The notes under the pieces: model-generated
The model's input: only the letters and a program-made list of their open reading frames with translations
What the model was told of the DNA's origin: nothing
The model's database searches: none
Shown here: positions 25,508 to 34,650 of the stretch, one piece after another
Position numbering within the stretch: position 1 is the first letter of the stretch
Layout: the number at the start of each line of letters is the position of its first letter
Origin: Paraburkholderia piptadeniae
GTDB lineage: Bacteria > Pseudomonadota > Gammaproteobacteria > Burkholderiales > Burkholderiaceae
Reading direction: 5' to 3'
DNA: 64,000 bases
Assembly (NCBI RefSeq): GCF_900007165.1
Contig: NZ_CYGY02000067.1
Location: 65,137-129,136, forward strand
Made by a program: the position numbers and the translations under genes

Positions 25508-26185
25508 ATGCATTCGACGGGAATCGCACTAGCCGTTCTCTTTCTCATCGCGCTTGGCCTGATGTATCGGCGCGACTGCAAGGCGCTGCGAGCGGAGCGA
25601 GGCAAGCTGTTCGACGCGTGCCTCGCCCTGTTCGACCATCATCGTCTGACACAGGACGCTGCCGCCTGGCCTGTGCTTGTCGGGGGCTATGACGGCTACG
25701 AAGTGCACATTGCACCGCTGGTCGACGATGTCACCTTTCGCAAGGTGCCGTCGCTATGGCTTCTCGTTACGGTGAAACGGGAACTGCCTATGAGGGGTGC
25801 CGTCGATCTGCTCGCCCGTGCGCAGAACACCGAGTTCTATTCGCCCGCGGACAGCTTGCCGGTGCGGGTCGTCACGCCGCAAGAATGGCCTGGCCAGACG
25901 ACGATCAAAGCCGACAGACCCGCTGCGGAACTTCCGCTTTCCGTTTTGGATCCTCACGTGAGGCGGTTTTTTGGTGATCCTCGCGCAAAGGAGATGCTCG
26001 TCACGCGACATGGCGTGAGGATGGTCTATCAGGCGCAAGGCGCCGACCGCGGTGAATATCTCGTGCTACGACGCGCCGTGTTCCGCCAGGCGACGCTGCC
26101 GGCGACGCTCGTCGAATCGCTGCTGGATCAGGCCGTGCAGGTATGCGCGGACGTAATCAGAGGAGGTGTTCATGGACAGGCTTGA
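25508..26185 (+). CDS. membrane-anchored protein of unknown function
   Basis: A 225-residue protein with one N-terminal membrane segment (GIALAVLFLIALGLMY) and a soluble domain of about 200 residues (VLVGGYDGYEVHIAPLVDDV, LPVRVVTPQEWPGQTTI, HGVRMVYQAQGADRGEYLVL). The alternating beta pattern suggests a sensor or sorting domain rather than an enzyme. The ATG at 25508 is chosen because GGAG at 25495 fits it; an ATG at 25493 is possible. It follows the permease by about 50 bases and overlaps the next gene. Confidence 0.7.
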   Translation: MHSTGIALAVLFLIALGLMYRRDCKALRAERGKLFDACLALFDHHRLTQDAAAWPVLVGGYDGYEVHIAPLVDDVTFRKVPSLWLLVTVKRELPMRGAVDLLARAQNTEFYSPADSLPVRVVTPQEWPGQTTIKADRPAAELPLSVLDPHVRRFFGDPRAKEMLVTRHGVRMVYQAQGADRGEYLVLRRAVFRQATLPATLVESLLDQAVQVCADVIRGGVHGQA

Positions 26186-26468
26186 GGCCACGCGCACACG
26201 GAGACCCGTGCATCCTTATCTCGTACTGGTGGCGGCAGTGCTTCTGCCCGGAGCCGGGCAAGTGATCAACGGGATGCCGACGCGCGCGTTAGTGATGATA
26301 TTTTTCATGCTGTCGCTCGGGTTCGTGACCGTGCAGCTCGCAGCACCTGGGCGTTCTTTTGTTGGACAGCACGCCGGCGGAATTTTTGTCTATGCTATTG
26401 CAGTGATGGATGCCTATTTCATGGCCAGGTATCGGTGGGAGATGTTTCGGACTCGCTTCGCCGGTTGA
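26172..26468 (+). CDS. three-helix TM2-like small membrane protein
   Basis: A 98-residue protein with membrane segments around YLVLVAAVLLPGAGQVING, ALVMIFFMLSLGFVTVQL and GGIFVYAIAVMDAYFMARY. LPGAGQ resembles the Gly-rich turn of TM2-type proteins. The gene overlaps the end of the previous one by 14 bases and has AGGAGGT just upstream, so the pair is coupled. Its role is unknown; it closes the permease operon. Confidence 0.7.
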   Translation: MDRLEATRTRRPVHPYLVLVAAVLLPGAGQVINGMPTRALVMIFFMLSLGFVTVQLAAPGRSFVGQHAGGIFVYAIAVMDAYFMARYRWEMFRTRFAG

Positions 26469-26569
26469 AGGGAGTTCGCGAAATCGCGTCGCGTCGCCGG
26501 TGCCGTCGCTCGAACCTGTGATCGATCCGCCGGGCAAGCGGGAATGTGAACGGTCCCTGAATGCAACGC

Positions 26570-28450
26570 CTAGCCGGCTTCACCGGCCGCATCACCGACT
26601 TCCCAGCCTGAAGCGGACAGTACATGATCAAGTACCTTCTTGACGTCGGACTCGCCATTGCCAATCGAACTGCAGCCGACACGCGTCGGGAGCTTGAACT
26701 CGTGCCCTTCCACTTTGACGGGAGCCTCGATCAATCGACGCAGATTGTCCTGTAGTTCGTCCAGCGCCGCGTCCATGTTCGCCGCCACGCGTTGCGCAAG
26801 GTGTTGCGCTTCGCTGCACCAGGCAAGCGCGTCTGCGCCGAAGTCGACCAGCAGCACCGCGAATACATGCGAGTCGAGCAAAGCTGCGCAGTTCAGTTGC
26901 CCCTGTACGACCTCGAGCCGTCTGCCGATCGCAATCAGCACGCGATCGGCGTAGTCCTGGCCGAAGCGCGTCGCCACGCGTTCAAGTTCTCCAACGTTGA
27001 TCGCGAAGATCGCGCACGGCAGTGAGGTTCGCGATGACAGAGCCACGGAAAACTCCACGCGGTCGACGAATATCGACGCACTCGACAGCCCCGTGGAGTT
27101 CTCGAACGTCAAGCGCCGACGGGCGTCTTCTTCGACCATCTGCCTGCGCGCCACTTCCACGATGAACCCCTCCAGCCCCATCAGTTCGTCACGAGCGGAA
27201 TAGACGCCGCATCCCTGATCCCATACCCATTTGGTTTGTCCGGAGCGGTCCACGATCCGGTAAGTCAATTCGTAAGGCTTTCGGGCCACGATTCGCGTTT
27301 GCACTTCGTTCCACACGAATTCGCGATCATCCGGGTGAATCAGCGAGCGGAAGGTCATCCGGCTTTCGTCAATCAGTTCGAACGCCTCATATCCTGTGAG
27401 ATCGAAGCACCCTTCGCTGACGAATGCCATCGACCGCTCGCGGTTGTTCTGACCGCGATAGATCATCGCCCGCAAGTTGGACAGCAGCGTGCGCAGGCTG
27501 CGCCGGCTTGCGCGCAGTGCTTCTTCGTTGCGCCTTCGATTCGAGATGTCGGTCGCGAGGCCGACGGCGCCGACCAGAATACCTTCGTGGTCGGTCACGG
27601 CATGGCCGCGCAACTCGACCTGCGCCGTCGTGTTGTCGGCACGAATGAGCCGCGCTTCCATCACCAGTTCGCTCAAATGGCCATCGAGCAGTGACTTCAA
27701 CCGCGCATTCAGCGTTTCCGCGTCTTCTGGATGGAAAAACGCCGAGAACGGCTTCGGCTCCGGGTCACTGCCGACAGCACGCACAAGGCTACGCCACGCA
27801 GGATTCGAAAAGATCAGACGTAACTCGCGATCGACACGGAACAGCGCTTGAGGCAATTGCAGGACGGCATCCTGGCAGTGGTGCAGGATCTGCAACTCGC
27901 TGCGCTGCGCATCCGCACTCGTGTACGGAGCGGGAAACTGCAGCAGCGTCATGCGCGAACCTCGCGCGCGCAGCGCAGTGACGGGATGCAAGCGGAAACT
28001 GCCGTCGCCGTATGCAATCCTCAACGAGCCCGAGGTGCGCTCTTCACCATCGCGTGACTGCGTGAGCAATGCCGTCAGATCAAGGAGCGACTGCGGATGC
28101 ACGAGGTTGCTGAACGGCATCCCAACAATTTCGTCAGCGTAGGGTTCCCAGCGTGCATGCTTGAGGAATGCGCTGTTGACGAACACGAGTGCATCGTTGT
28201 CGAGCAGCACGGCGGGCGTCGAAAGATTGGCGGCGAATGCGCTCAGTTCCGGCGACTCGACGACGCGCACTACCCGAGGCGCCGTGCGGCGCGCGCCATA
28301 AGACATGGCAAGCAGAAACACCGCGAGGCATCCCGCCAGCCCAATCGCGACATACAATAGATCATTAACGCCGGGACTGTATCCGAGTCTGGGAATCACC
28401 AGCGCAGCAACCGCACCCAGCAATACCGTGGCGAACAGATAAACCGACAT
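26570..28450 (-). CDS. membrane PAS-PAS-PAS protein with a degenerate GGDEF domain
   Basis: A 626-residue sensor. Two membrane segments (VYLFATVLLGAVAALVIP, LLYVAIGLAGCLAVFLLAM) are followed by PAS-type domains near residues 70-170, 190-310 and 325-440 (FVSEGCFDLTGYEAFELI, IHPDDREFVWNEV). A C-terminal GGDEF-like domain spans roughly 450-600. Where active cyclases have GG(D/E)EF before FAVLL, this one reads LLDSHVFAVLL, so cyclase activity is very unlikely. It is divergent from the histidine kinase gene with 72 bases between, suggesting a joint signalling role. Confidence 0.75.
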   Translation of the reverse strand: MSVYLFATVLLGAVAALVIPRLGYSPGVNDLLYVAIGLAGCLAVFLLAMSYGARRTAPRVVRVVESPELSAFAANLSTPAVLLDNDALVFVNSAFLKHARWEPYADEIVGMPFSNLVHPQSLLDLTALLTQSRDGEERTSGSLRIAYGDGSFRLHPVTALRARGSRMTLLQFPAPYTSADAQRSELQILHHCQDAVLQLPQALFRVDRELRLIFSNPAWRSLVRAVGSDPEPKPFSAFFHPEDAETLNARLKSLLDGHLSELVMEARLIRADNTTAQVELRGHAVTDHEGILVGAVGLATDISNRRRNEEALRASRRSLRTLLSNLRAMIYRGQNNRERSMAFVSEGCFDLTGYEAFELIDESRMTFRSLIHPDDREFVWNEVQTRIVARKPYELTYRIVDRSGQTKWVWDQGCGVYSARDELMGLEGFIVEVARRQMVEEDARRRLTFENSTGLSSASIFVDRVEFSVALSSRTSLPCAIFAINVGELERVATRFGQDYADRVLIAIGRRLEVVQGQLNCAALLDSHVFAVLLVDFGADALAWCSEAQHLAQRVAANMDAALDELQDNLRRLIEAPVKVEGHEFKLPTRVGCSSIGNGESDVKKVLDHVLSASGWEVGDAAGEAG

Positions 28451-28522
28451 GACGTTCTCGCTTCGAAAAGCAGGATCATCGCTCGTGAGCGGGTTCCCTG
28501 CGCGTCACTACTTCCCTCGCCC

Positions 28523-30334
28523 ATGAGAACCGACCAGTCCGCGCCCGTTTACCGCTACCCGCTCTACGCGAGAGTTTGCTCACTGCTCGCCTGCATCGTT
28601 GCCCTGATTGCACTGCTCTATGTGAGCGCGTTCATGCAGGCAAGGGGAACCGAAGGGTTCCGGCAGACGCTGTTCTCTCTCGACGAAGCCGGGAGATTGC
28701 GAATCAGCGCGGAGAAACTGCAAACAGCTTCGCCAGAAAGGGCTCATGCGCTGCGAGATCTGGCCGACCTGCTTGTCCGCAACGATACGCTACTGAGCGA
28801 CTGGAGGCAACGCGGCGCGCCGACCGCGGAACTTGCCGCCGCCCTCCTTGCCGCCACGAGACCAGCGCCCGACATTGCAAGTGAGCCGGATGCAAAGGTT
28901 CCCGCACTGAACGCGCTGCGATCGCAGGTCGCCAACCAGCTACAAGTGCACATGGCCGTTCTCGGACTGCTGCAGGCCTGCACCGTCGCCCTTCTGATTC
29001 TCGGCGTCGTCTCGCTTGCGAGAGGCGCGCGCCGCGCGTTCGTCACGCGGCCCGACGCCGCATTGCAGGCGCTCGCGGAAACCGGCCAGGCGTTACCGCA
29101 TGGACACGATGAAATCGACCGGCTTCTCAAGCTCCAGACCCAACTCGCCGTTCGATTGCGCACCGAGCAAAACGAATCGGCGCAACTCAAGCGGATCGTC
29201 GAGGACTACATTGCATTCGCAGACCAGTCGCTCGAACTGCTTCACCACATCTGCGCGCAGCTTGCCGAAGAAGAACCCTCGCGCCGCACGCTCGAGGCCC
29301 TGCTGCAACGTCTCGTCGGCGTGGTCCGGGCAAGGCGCATCGCGCTGGTCGTGACGGAATCGACGGCCCAACTGCTCGATATCGACCTCGTCGTATCGCC
29401 GGATGGCAACGTGCCGTCCATCGTCAGGGCACGCGTCACGAACGAACTGATGACGCTCGTCGGCACCTACACGTTTTCGCCGCTCAACGGCGAGATGCCG
29501 CCACCCGTGCTGGCCGCCCCGGTACGCGTGCCGCTCGCCAGCTACGGCGTGCTGATCGCGGAAGGGGAGCCGGACACGCGCTTCGAGCAGCGCCACCTAT
29601 ACCTGATGGAGACCATCGCGAGCGTGCTCGCACACGCGATCTCCAACGTCAGCCGCGATGTGCGCGACCGGCGGATGGCGCTCTTCGAAGAACGCAATGC
29701 GATTGCGCGCGAGCTGCACGACTCGCTCGCACAATCGCTGTCCTACATGAAGATCCAGCTTGCCCGCCTCCAGGCCGTGCTGCCTCCCGAACTCTCGCAG
29801 AGCGATGTCGCCGAAATTGCGCGGGCGATTCGCGAAGGCATCGACAGCGCCTACCGGCAACTACGCGAGCTGCTCACGACGTTCCGCTCGCCAATGCATG
29901 CACATGGACTCGCCTCTACGCTCGAAGAACTTGCCGAAGAATTCGGATCGCGCAGCGAAGTACAAATCTCGATTGACAATCGCGCGCCGCGTATGCGCCT
30001 CACAGTCAACGAGGAAATGCACGTCGCGCAGATCGTGCGCGAAGCGTTGACCAACGTGATCCGTCATGCGCGCGCCACGACTGCTCAGGTACAACTCATG
30101 TCGGACGGCGACACGATGACGGTTTCAATCGAGGACGATGGCCGCGGCATCGACCGCCCGCAGGGCGACGAACATCACTATGGCCTCACGATCATGCGTG
30201 AACGAGCCCGCAGCCTCGGCGGCCGCCTCGAAGTGAGGCCGGCCGAACGCGGCTCACGCGTCGTATTGAGCTTCGTCCCCGCGGCGCTGGCCGCGCACAA
30301 GGCGCGCGCAATCAGCGGGACAAGCGTTCGTTGA
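28523..30334 (+). CDS. NarX-like sensor histidine kinase
   Basis: A 603-residue kinase. Two membrane helices (VCSLLACIVALIALLYVSAF near 15-35, LGLLQACTVALLILGVVSL near 150-168) flank a helical periplasmic sensor. A GAF-like region follows (about 250-380), then HisKA_3 with the phospho-His in ARELHDSLAQSLSYMKIQL near 398, then the ATPase domain (EALTNVIRHARA, DDGRGIDRP, GLTIMRERA). This is the NarX/DegS class, which pairs with NarL-type regulators; one is encoded at 30926. The ligand is unknown; an amine, formaldehyde or formate cue would suit the proposed targets. Confidence 0.88.
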   Translation: MRTDQSAPVYRYPLYARVCSLLACIVALIALLYVSAFMQARGTEGFRQTLFSLDEAGRLRISAEKLQTASPERAHALRDLADLLVRNDTLLSDWRQRGAPTAELAAALLAATRPAPDIASEPDAKVPALNALRSQVANQLQVHMAVLGLLQACTVALLILGVVSLARGARRAFVTRPDAALQALAETGQALPHGHDEIDRLLKLQTQLAVRLRTEQNESAQLKRIVEDYIAFADQSLELLHHICAQLAEEEPSRRTLEALLQRLVGVVRARRIALVVTESTAQLLDIDLVVSPDGNVPSIVRARVTNELMTLVGTYTFSPLNGEMPPPVLAAPVRVPLASYGVLIAEGEPDTRFEQRHLYLMETIASVLAHAISNVSRDVRDRRMALFEERNAIARELHDSLAQSLSYMKIQLARLQAVLPPELSQSDVAEIARAIREGIDSAYRQLRELLTTFRSPMHAHGLASTLEELAEEFGSRSEVQISIDNRAPRMRLTVNEEMHVAQIVREALTNVIRHARATTAQVQLMSDGDTMTVSIEDDGRGIDRPQGDEHHYGLTIMRERARSLGGRLEVRPAERGSRVVLSFVPAALAAHKARAISGTSVR

Positions 30335-30925
30335 CCGGCCCACACTATAACTTTCGCCAAACTTACGAACACGGCCGCCGCCTTCGTCTCGCACGTGCCC
30401 GATCGGCAGGCCAGCACGATTCACGGGCGGTAGCCCATGCGCAGTGATAGTTACCGCACTTTACGTTGCTTACGCGCAATCGTGGTATTCGCAACTACCC
30501 GAGAACATTTGCGGCTAACCGCGCCGGCATTGACTCTCAGACTCTGTCGCCGTCACGATTCGAGTAGCACGATCTACCCACAAAGAGGTAATGCCACTGG
30601 GTGATTGCGCGATGAAATTGAACGACAAAGACTTGCGATCATCGACCTTGGGGTAGTCAAAACGTCTGATAGACATCTTTGACGTTGCAGAAGAACTGCG
30701 CGGACGCTTCTGACACTATGGAAAACCCGCAATGGGCCCGCGTTCCGGCACAAGGTTATTTTTTCAACCGCAGCAAGTTGTTAAACTGTTTCGGCATCGA
30801 TTCCGGCAATAACAACAATAACCACCGCTCGCACGTTCACGAGATCGCACTGCTTTACACGGAGCAGTTTACGCGTCCAGACCGATGAACCTGATTGTTC
30901 TGGTCAATGAACCCAGGAAGAGCAG
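30335..30925. other. non-coding region between kinase and response regulator
   Basis: 590 bases without a supported gene. A 69-codon frame at 30679-30888 lacks a ribosome-binding site and is Asn-rich. The stretch contains the NarL-type site at 30575-30590 and a GGGGTA half-site near 30651-30656. The length suggests the response regulator has its own regulated promoter rather than simple co-transcription with the kinase. Confidence 0.5.
30575..30590. promoter_or_regulatory. NarL-type 7-2-7 site upstream of the response regulator
   Basis: TACCCACAAAGAGGTA has the same 16-base layout as the sites at 22870 and 63297. It lies about 336 bases before the response regulator start, which would allow autoregulation. 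Confidence 0.6.
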
Positions 30926-31573
30926 ATGGTCACTCACACAGTACTTCTTATCGACGACCACCCGTTGTTTCGCAAGGGCGTCGCGCAGCTGATCAAGATG
31001 AACCCCGCGTTTGAGGTCGCTGGCGAAGCGATCTCCGGGGAGGACGGGATCGAACTGGCTGTCCGCCTCAAGCCGGATGTGATCCTGATCGACCTCAACA
31101 TGCCGCGCATGAACGGCATCGAGACGCTGGAAGGAATGCGCGAAGCAGGCGTTGACGCGCGCTTCATCATGCTGACGGTGTCGGACAACGAGCGCGATGT
31201 GGTCGCCGCGTTACGCGCGGGCGCGCACGGATATCTGCTAAAGGATATGGACCCCGAGGACCTGTGCGTATCGCTTCAAAAGGCGCTCAAGGGCACGGCC
31301 GTTCTGAGCGAATCCGTGACGGGCACCCTGGTTCAGGCGCTCTCGGGCGGCCAATGCATTCCCACGGCGCAGAACGAGCTAACTGCGCGCGAGCTCGAGG
31401 TGTTCGACTATCTGGTTGCGGGTCTGTGCAACAAGGCCATCGCACGCAAACTCGATATCAGCGTGGGTACGGTGAAAGTGCATGTCAAGCATGTACTGCG
31501 TAAGCTCGATCTTCATTCGCGTCTTCAAGCCGTTCTCTGGCAGCGCGAACACGGCACGCGCTCTCATCACTAA
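30926..31573 (+). CDS. NarL-family response regulator
   Basis: A 215-residue two-domain regulator. The receiver has the acidic pair LLIDDHPLF, the phospho-Asp in VILIDLNMPRMNGIE near residue 55, the switch Thr in FIMLTVSD and the Lys in YLLKDMDPED. The C-terminal LuxR-type helix-turn-helix is very close to NarL: NELTARELEVFDYLVAGLCN, then NKAIARKLDISVGTVKVHVK. AGGAAGAG precedes the ATG. The partner kinase lies upstream. NarL proteins bind 7-2-7 inverted heptamers, and five such sites are found in this window. Confidence 0.92.
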   Translation: MVTHTVLLIDDHPLFRKGVAQLIKMNPAFEVAGEAISGEDGIELAVRLKPDVILIDLNMPRMNGIETLEGMREAGVDARFIMLTVSDNERDVVAALRAGAHGYLLKDMDPEDLCVSLQKALKGTAVLSESVTGTLVQALSGGQCIPTAQNELTARELEVFDYLVAGLCNKAIARKLDISVGTVKVHVKHVLRKLDLHSRLQAVLWQREHGTRSHH

Positions 31574-31688
31574 CGGGGCCGCACGCACGCCCCGCTCTCC
31601 TCTCCTGTTTCATCCGTGAGGCGCGCCACGCTCCCGGCGGCGTCCTGTGGCACTCGTGGGCTATCGCGTCGTCCCTCTGGTTTACCTT

Positions 31689-31704
31689 TACTCACCAGTA
31701 GGTA
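31689..31704. promoter_or_regulatory. NarL-type 7-2-7 site upstream of the sigma-54 activator gene
   Basis: TACTCACCAGTAGGTA, the weakest of the five sites, lies 108 bases before the activator start and close after the response regulator gene. It suggests a regulatory cascade. Confidence 0.5.
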
Positions 31705-31811
31705 ACCCAACCAGGCTCATTGCCACATCAAATCCCAATGCTAATAATTGGCTCAGTGTGGCGCACATGCCCGCTTGCACATGCGCCTGAGTTTTCCCGG
31801 AGATGTCCACT

Positions 31812-33824
31812 ATGTCGTCATGCCAGTCGCTCTCACGAAACGGTAACCGGGTCGAAGGCATCATGCGTGAGCGCGTCGGCGGATTCGCCCCGAGTGAGCC
31901 CGTGGTCCGCTCGTGGACTCGCTGCATCGAAGAGTATGGTCTCGATCCCGATGTGTGCACGCCGCCGCCGTTGATCACGAGCGCAGAACTCGCGCTGCGC
32001 CGCGAGCAAAACGCCGATCTGGTCGATTGCGCGAAGCTCGAAATGGCCACGCTCTACCAGCAACTCGGCGATCCCGAACTTGCTGTAATCATGACGGACG
32101 CCGAAGGCGTCATCCTGCATCTTGCTTCGTCGCCCGAATTTGCAAGCGAAGTCGAAGACTGGGGACTTTGCGCCGGCGCCGTGTGGAACGAGCGGGAAGC
32201 GGGCACCAACGGCATGGGCACCTGTCTCGCCGAACGTGAATCCATCGCCGTGCGCCAGCACGAGCACTTCTACAAGCGCTATACCACGCTCACATGCGCG
32301 GCTGCACCTGTATTCGACGAACGCGGATCGATTGCAGGCGTGCTCGACGTCACGAGCCGCTCGCCTCTGTTGCAGCAGCATTCGCTCGTTCTTGTCGGCA
32401 TGTCCCGGCAGATGATCGAGAACCGCCTGCTCGATGCACGGCATACGCACGCCTATCGTATCCAGTTTCACAGTCGCCCTGAGTTCGTCGGCACGCTGCA
32501 TGCGGGCAGGCTCACTGTCGATGAAGACGGCACGATACTCGGTGCGAATCGCAGCGCATTGATGCAACTGGGCTTTGTGAAGCTCGAAGATATCGCGGGC
32601 AAATCGGTCACCGAAATCTTCAATGCTTCGCTCAACGAGATCGTTACGCGTAGTGCAAGCAGTTCGTTTTATCCCGTCGCCATCTACTGCACCCATGCGT
32701 CGAGCCGCTTTTTCGTGGTCGCTCAGGAGCCGCGCGACCTGGCGGCGGCCGAAGCTATCGCGCCGCAGCCACTTGCGGCCGCCCGCCGCCCGGCACGGGC
32801 AGCCCGGCCGACGGCCGCGTCATGTCCGGGCGCTGCACGCGTCGAATTCGGCGATGCGCAGATTGCCAGTCAGTTCGAGCTCGGCGCACGCGTGATTGAT
32901 CGCGGCGTCGCCGTGCTGGTTCATGGCGAAACGGGCAGCGGCAAGGAAGTGTTCGCCAATGCGCTGCATGCGGCAAGCAAAGGCAGGAATGGTCCCTTCG
33001 TCGCCGTCAATTGTGCTTCGTTGCCCGAACACCTGATCGAGAGCGAACTGTTCGGCTATCGCGCGGGGGCCTTTACGGGCGCACAACGCGAAGGACGGCG
33101 CGGCAAGATTCTGCAAGCCGATGGTGGCACGCTGTTTCTCGATGAGATCGGCGACATGCCGCTTGGGTTGCAAGCGCGTTTGTTGCGCGTGCTCGAAGAG
33201 CGCGAAGTCACGCCCCTCGGTTCCGAAGCCGTCGTCAAGGTCGACTTTCAGCTCGTGAGCGCAAGCCACCGGGATCTCGAAGAACTGGTCGAAAGCGGCC
33301 AGTTCCGCGAAGACCTGTATTACCGGCTCAACGGCGTGATGCTGGAGCTTCCCCCGCTGCGCGAGCGCGAGGACAAGCTTGCGCTGATCGGCCATCTGCT
33401 GGAGAGAGAACAGAACCCTGCTCCACGGATTTCAGCAGACGTGCGGCAGATTCTGCTCGACAGCGACTGGCCCGGGAATATCCGCCAGCTACGCAACGTG
33501 CTGCGCACAGCAGCTGCATTGTGTGACGGCGATGCACTGACCACGGCCCATCTGCCCGCGTGGCTCGTTCAGCGGGAGAAGAATCTGCATCGGCTGCAAC
33601 CTGCCAGCCCGGCACCGGCGCTGCCCGAAAGCGATGACTCCGACGAAGCAGACGCCGAAGCGGCCAGCGCCGCACCGCTCAATGCGATCCTGCAGGCAGA
33701 GCGCGAAGCCCTGCTCGCGCTGCTCGGCAAGCACCGCTGGAACGTGAGTCAGGTCGCGCTTGCGCTTGGCATCACGCGCAACACGCTCTATCGGAAAATG
33801 AGGCGCGTCCACATCAATACATGA
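31812..33824 (+). CDS. sigma-54-dependent activator, AcoR-like
   Basis: About 670 residues. An N-terminal GAF-type sensor (AVIMTDAEGVILHLASS, WNEREAGTNGMGTCLAERES) and a PAS domain near 230-300 precede the AAA+ core. The core has Walker A VHGETGSGKEVFANAL near 377, the sigma-54 contact loop GAFTGAQREG near 422, Walker B GGTLFLDEIGDMP and the Arg-finger region. A Fis-type helix-turn-helix closes it (WNVSQVALALGITRNTLYRK). The AcoR class responds to small metabolites such as acetoin or alcohols. ATG 31812 is preferred because GGAG abuts an earlier ATG at 31803. No good -24/-12 promoter was found in the window, so its targets are probably elsewhere. Confidence 0.88.
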   Translation: MSSCQSLSRNGNRVEGIMRERVGGFAPSEPVVRSWTRCIEEYGLDPDVCTPPPLITSAELALRREQNADLVDCAKLEMATLYQQLGDPELAVIMTDAEGVILHLASSPEFASEVEDWGLCAGAVWNEREAGTNGMGTCLAERESIAVRQHEHFYKRYTTLTCAAAPVFDERGSIAGVLDVTSRSPLLQQHSLVLVGMSRQMIENRLLDARHTHAYRIQFHSRPEFVGTLHAGRLTVDEDGTILGANRSALMQLGFVKLEDIAGKSVTEIFNASLNEIVTRSASSSFYPVAIYCTHASSRFFVVAQEPRDLAAAEAIAPQPLAAARRPARAARPTAASCPGAARVEFGDAQIASQFELGARVIDRGVAVLVHGETGSGKEVFANALHAASKGRNGPFVAVNCASLPEHLIESELFGYRAGAFTGAQREGRRGKILQADGGTLFLDEIGDMPLGLQARLLRVLEEREVTPLGSEAVVKVDFQLVSASHRDLEELVESGQFREDLYYRLNGVMLELPPLREREDKLALIGHLLEREQNPAPRISADVRQILLDSDWPGNIRQLRNVLRTAAALCDGDALTTAHLPAWLVQREKNLHRLQPASPAPALPESDDSDEADAEAASAAPLNAILQAEREALLALLGKHRWNVSQVALALGITRNTLYRKMRRVHINT

Positions 33825-33839
33825 CGCGCCTCGGCGAAG

Positions 33840-34607
33840 TCAGTTCAACTGGCTTGCCTGCATCTCCTGCGGTGCGATGCCGCGATCGATACGCGTTGCA
33901 CGATGCCACGTGCGCGGGCCGCCGATCAACTCCGTCAACTCGCCGATGCTGTCTATCACGCGCATGCATGGCAGTTCGAACACGGGATGATCGCTGCTGT
34001 ATCCATAGCTGACGCACACCATAGGCATCCCGGCTGCCTGCGCCGCGAGCGCATCCGTCACCGAATCGCCGACAAAAAGCGTATGCGCCGGGTCGACACC
34101 CAATGCTTCGCAAGCGTGCAGCAGTGGATCAGGATCGGGCTTGCGCGGCAAGCGTGTGTCTCCATCGACGACCATGTCGAACCATGCATGCAAACCGAAG
34201 CGCCACATCAGCGGATCGACGAAGCGTGACTCCTTGTTGGTGACCACTCCGAGCTTGAGCCCCATGCCCCGCAAACCGTCGAGCGTCGCTTCGGTGCCGG
34301 GATAAAGCTCCGTCAACTGGTTTTCATCGCGGCAGATCTGGTGGTAGCACAACTCGTAGCGACGCAGGACGAGGTCGAGAGTCGCGGGACGCGATTCGAC
34401 ACCCAGCAGCGTCAGCGCGCGATCGATGAGAATCTCGGAACCGCCGCCTATCAGCGTCTGCGCGACGCCCGGCGCGAGCAAAGGAAAGCCATTCTCGGCC
34501 AGCGCCCGGTTGAGCGCGTTGCCGATATCCGGCGACGTATGCAACAGCGTGCCGTCGAGATCGAACAGCACGGCATCGATTGGCATCTTGCGCGGCATGA
34601 CTTGCAT
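33840..34607 (-). CDS. gph: phosphoglycolate phosphatase (HAD family)
   Basis: A 255-residue HAD phosphatase with the nucleophile motif DAVLFDLDGTLLHTSPD, motif II in GVVTNKES, the Lys in LPRKPDPDP and the Mg-binding GDSVTDALAA. Hydrolysis of 2-phosphoglycolate to glycolate removes the RuBisCO oxygenation by-product, so the gene is often the cbbZ member of cbb operons. It is downstream of phosphoribulokinase on the same strand, which supports that reading. AGGAGA precedes the ATG by seven bases. It converges with the sigma-54 activator with only 15 bases between. Confidence 0.85.
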   Translation of the reverse strand: MQVMPRKMPIDAVLFDLDGTLLHTSPDIGNALNRALAENGFPLLAPGVAQTLIGGGSEILIDRALTLLGVESRPATLDLVLRRYELCYHQICRDENQLTELYPGTEATLDGLRGMGLKLGVVTNKESRFVDPLMWRFGLHAWFDMVVDGDTRLPRKPDPDPLLHACEALGVDPAHTLFVGDSVTDALAAQAAGMPMVCVSYGYSSDHPVFELPCMRVIDSIGELTELIGGPRTWHRATRIDRGIAPQEMQASQLN

Positions 34608-34650
34608 GTCTGTGTCTCCTGTTGACGGTTGTGATGCTCCCGTAGACGGG

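Noticed and set aside
30679..30888. 69-codon frame between kinase and response regulator
   Set aside because: TTG-type start without ribosome-binding site and an Asn/His-rich stretch; the region looks regulatory.
31762..31785. Possible sigma-54 promoter TGGCGCACATGCCCGC before the activator gene
   Set aside because: GG to GC spacing is 11 bases instead of 10 and the -12 element does not fit.
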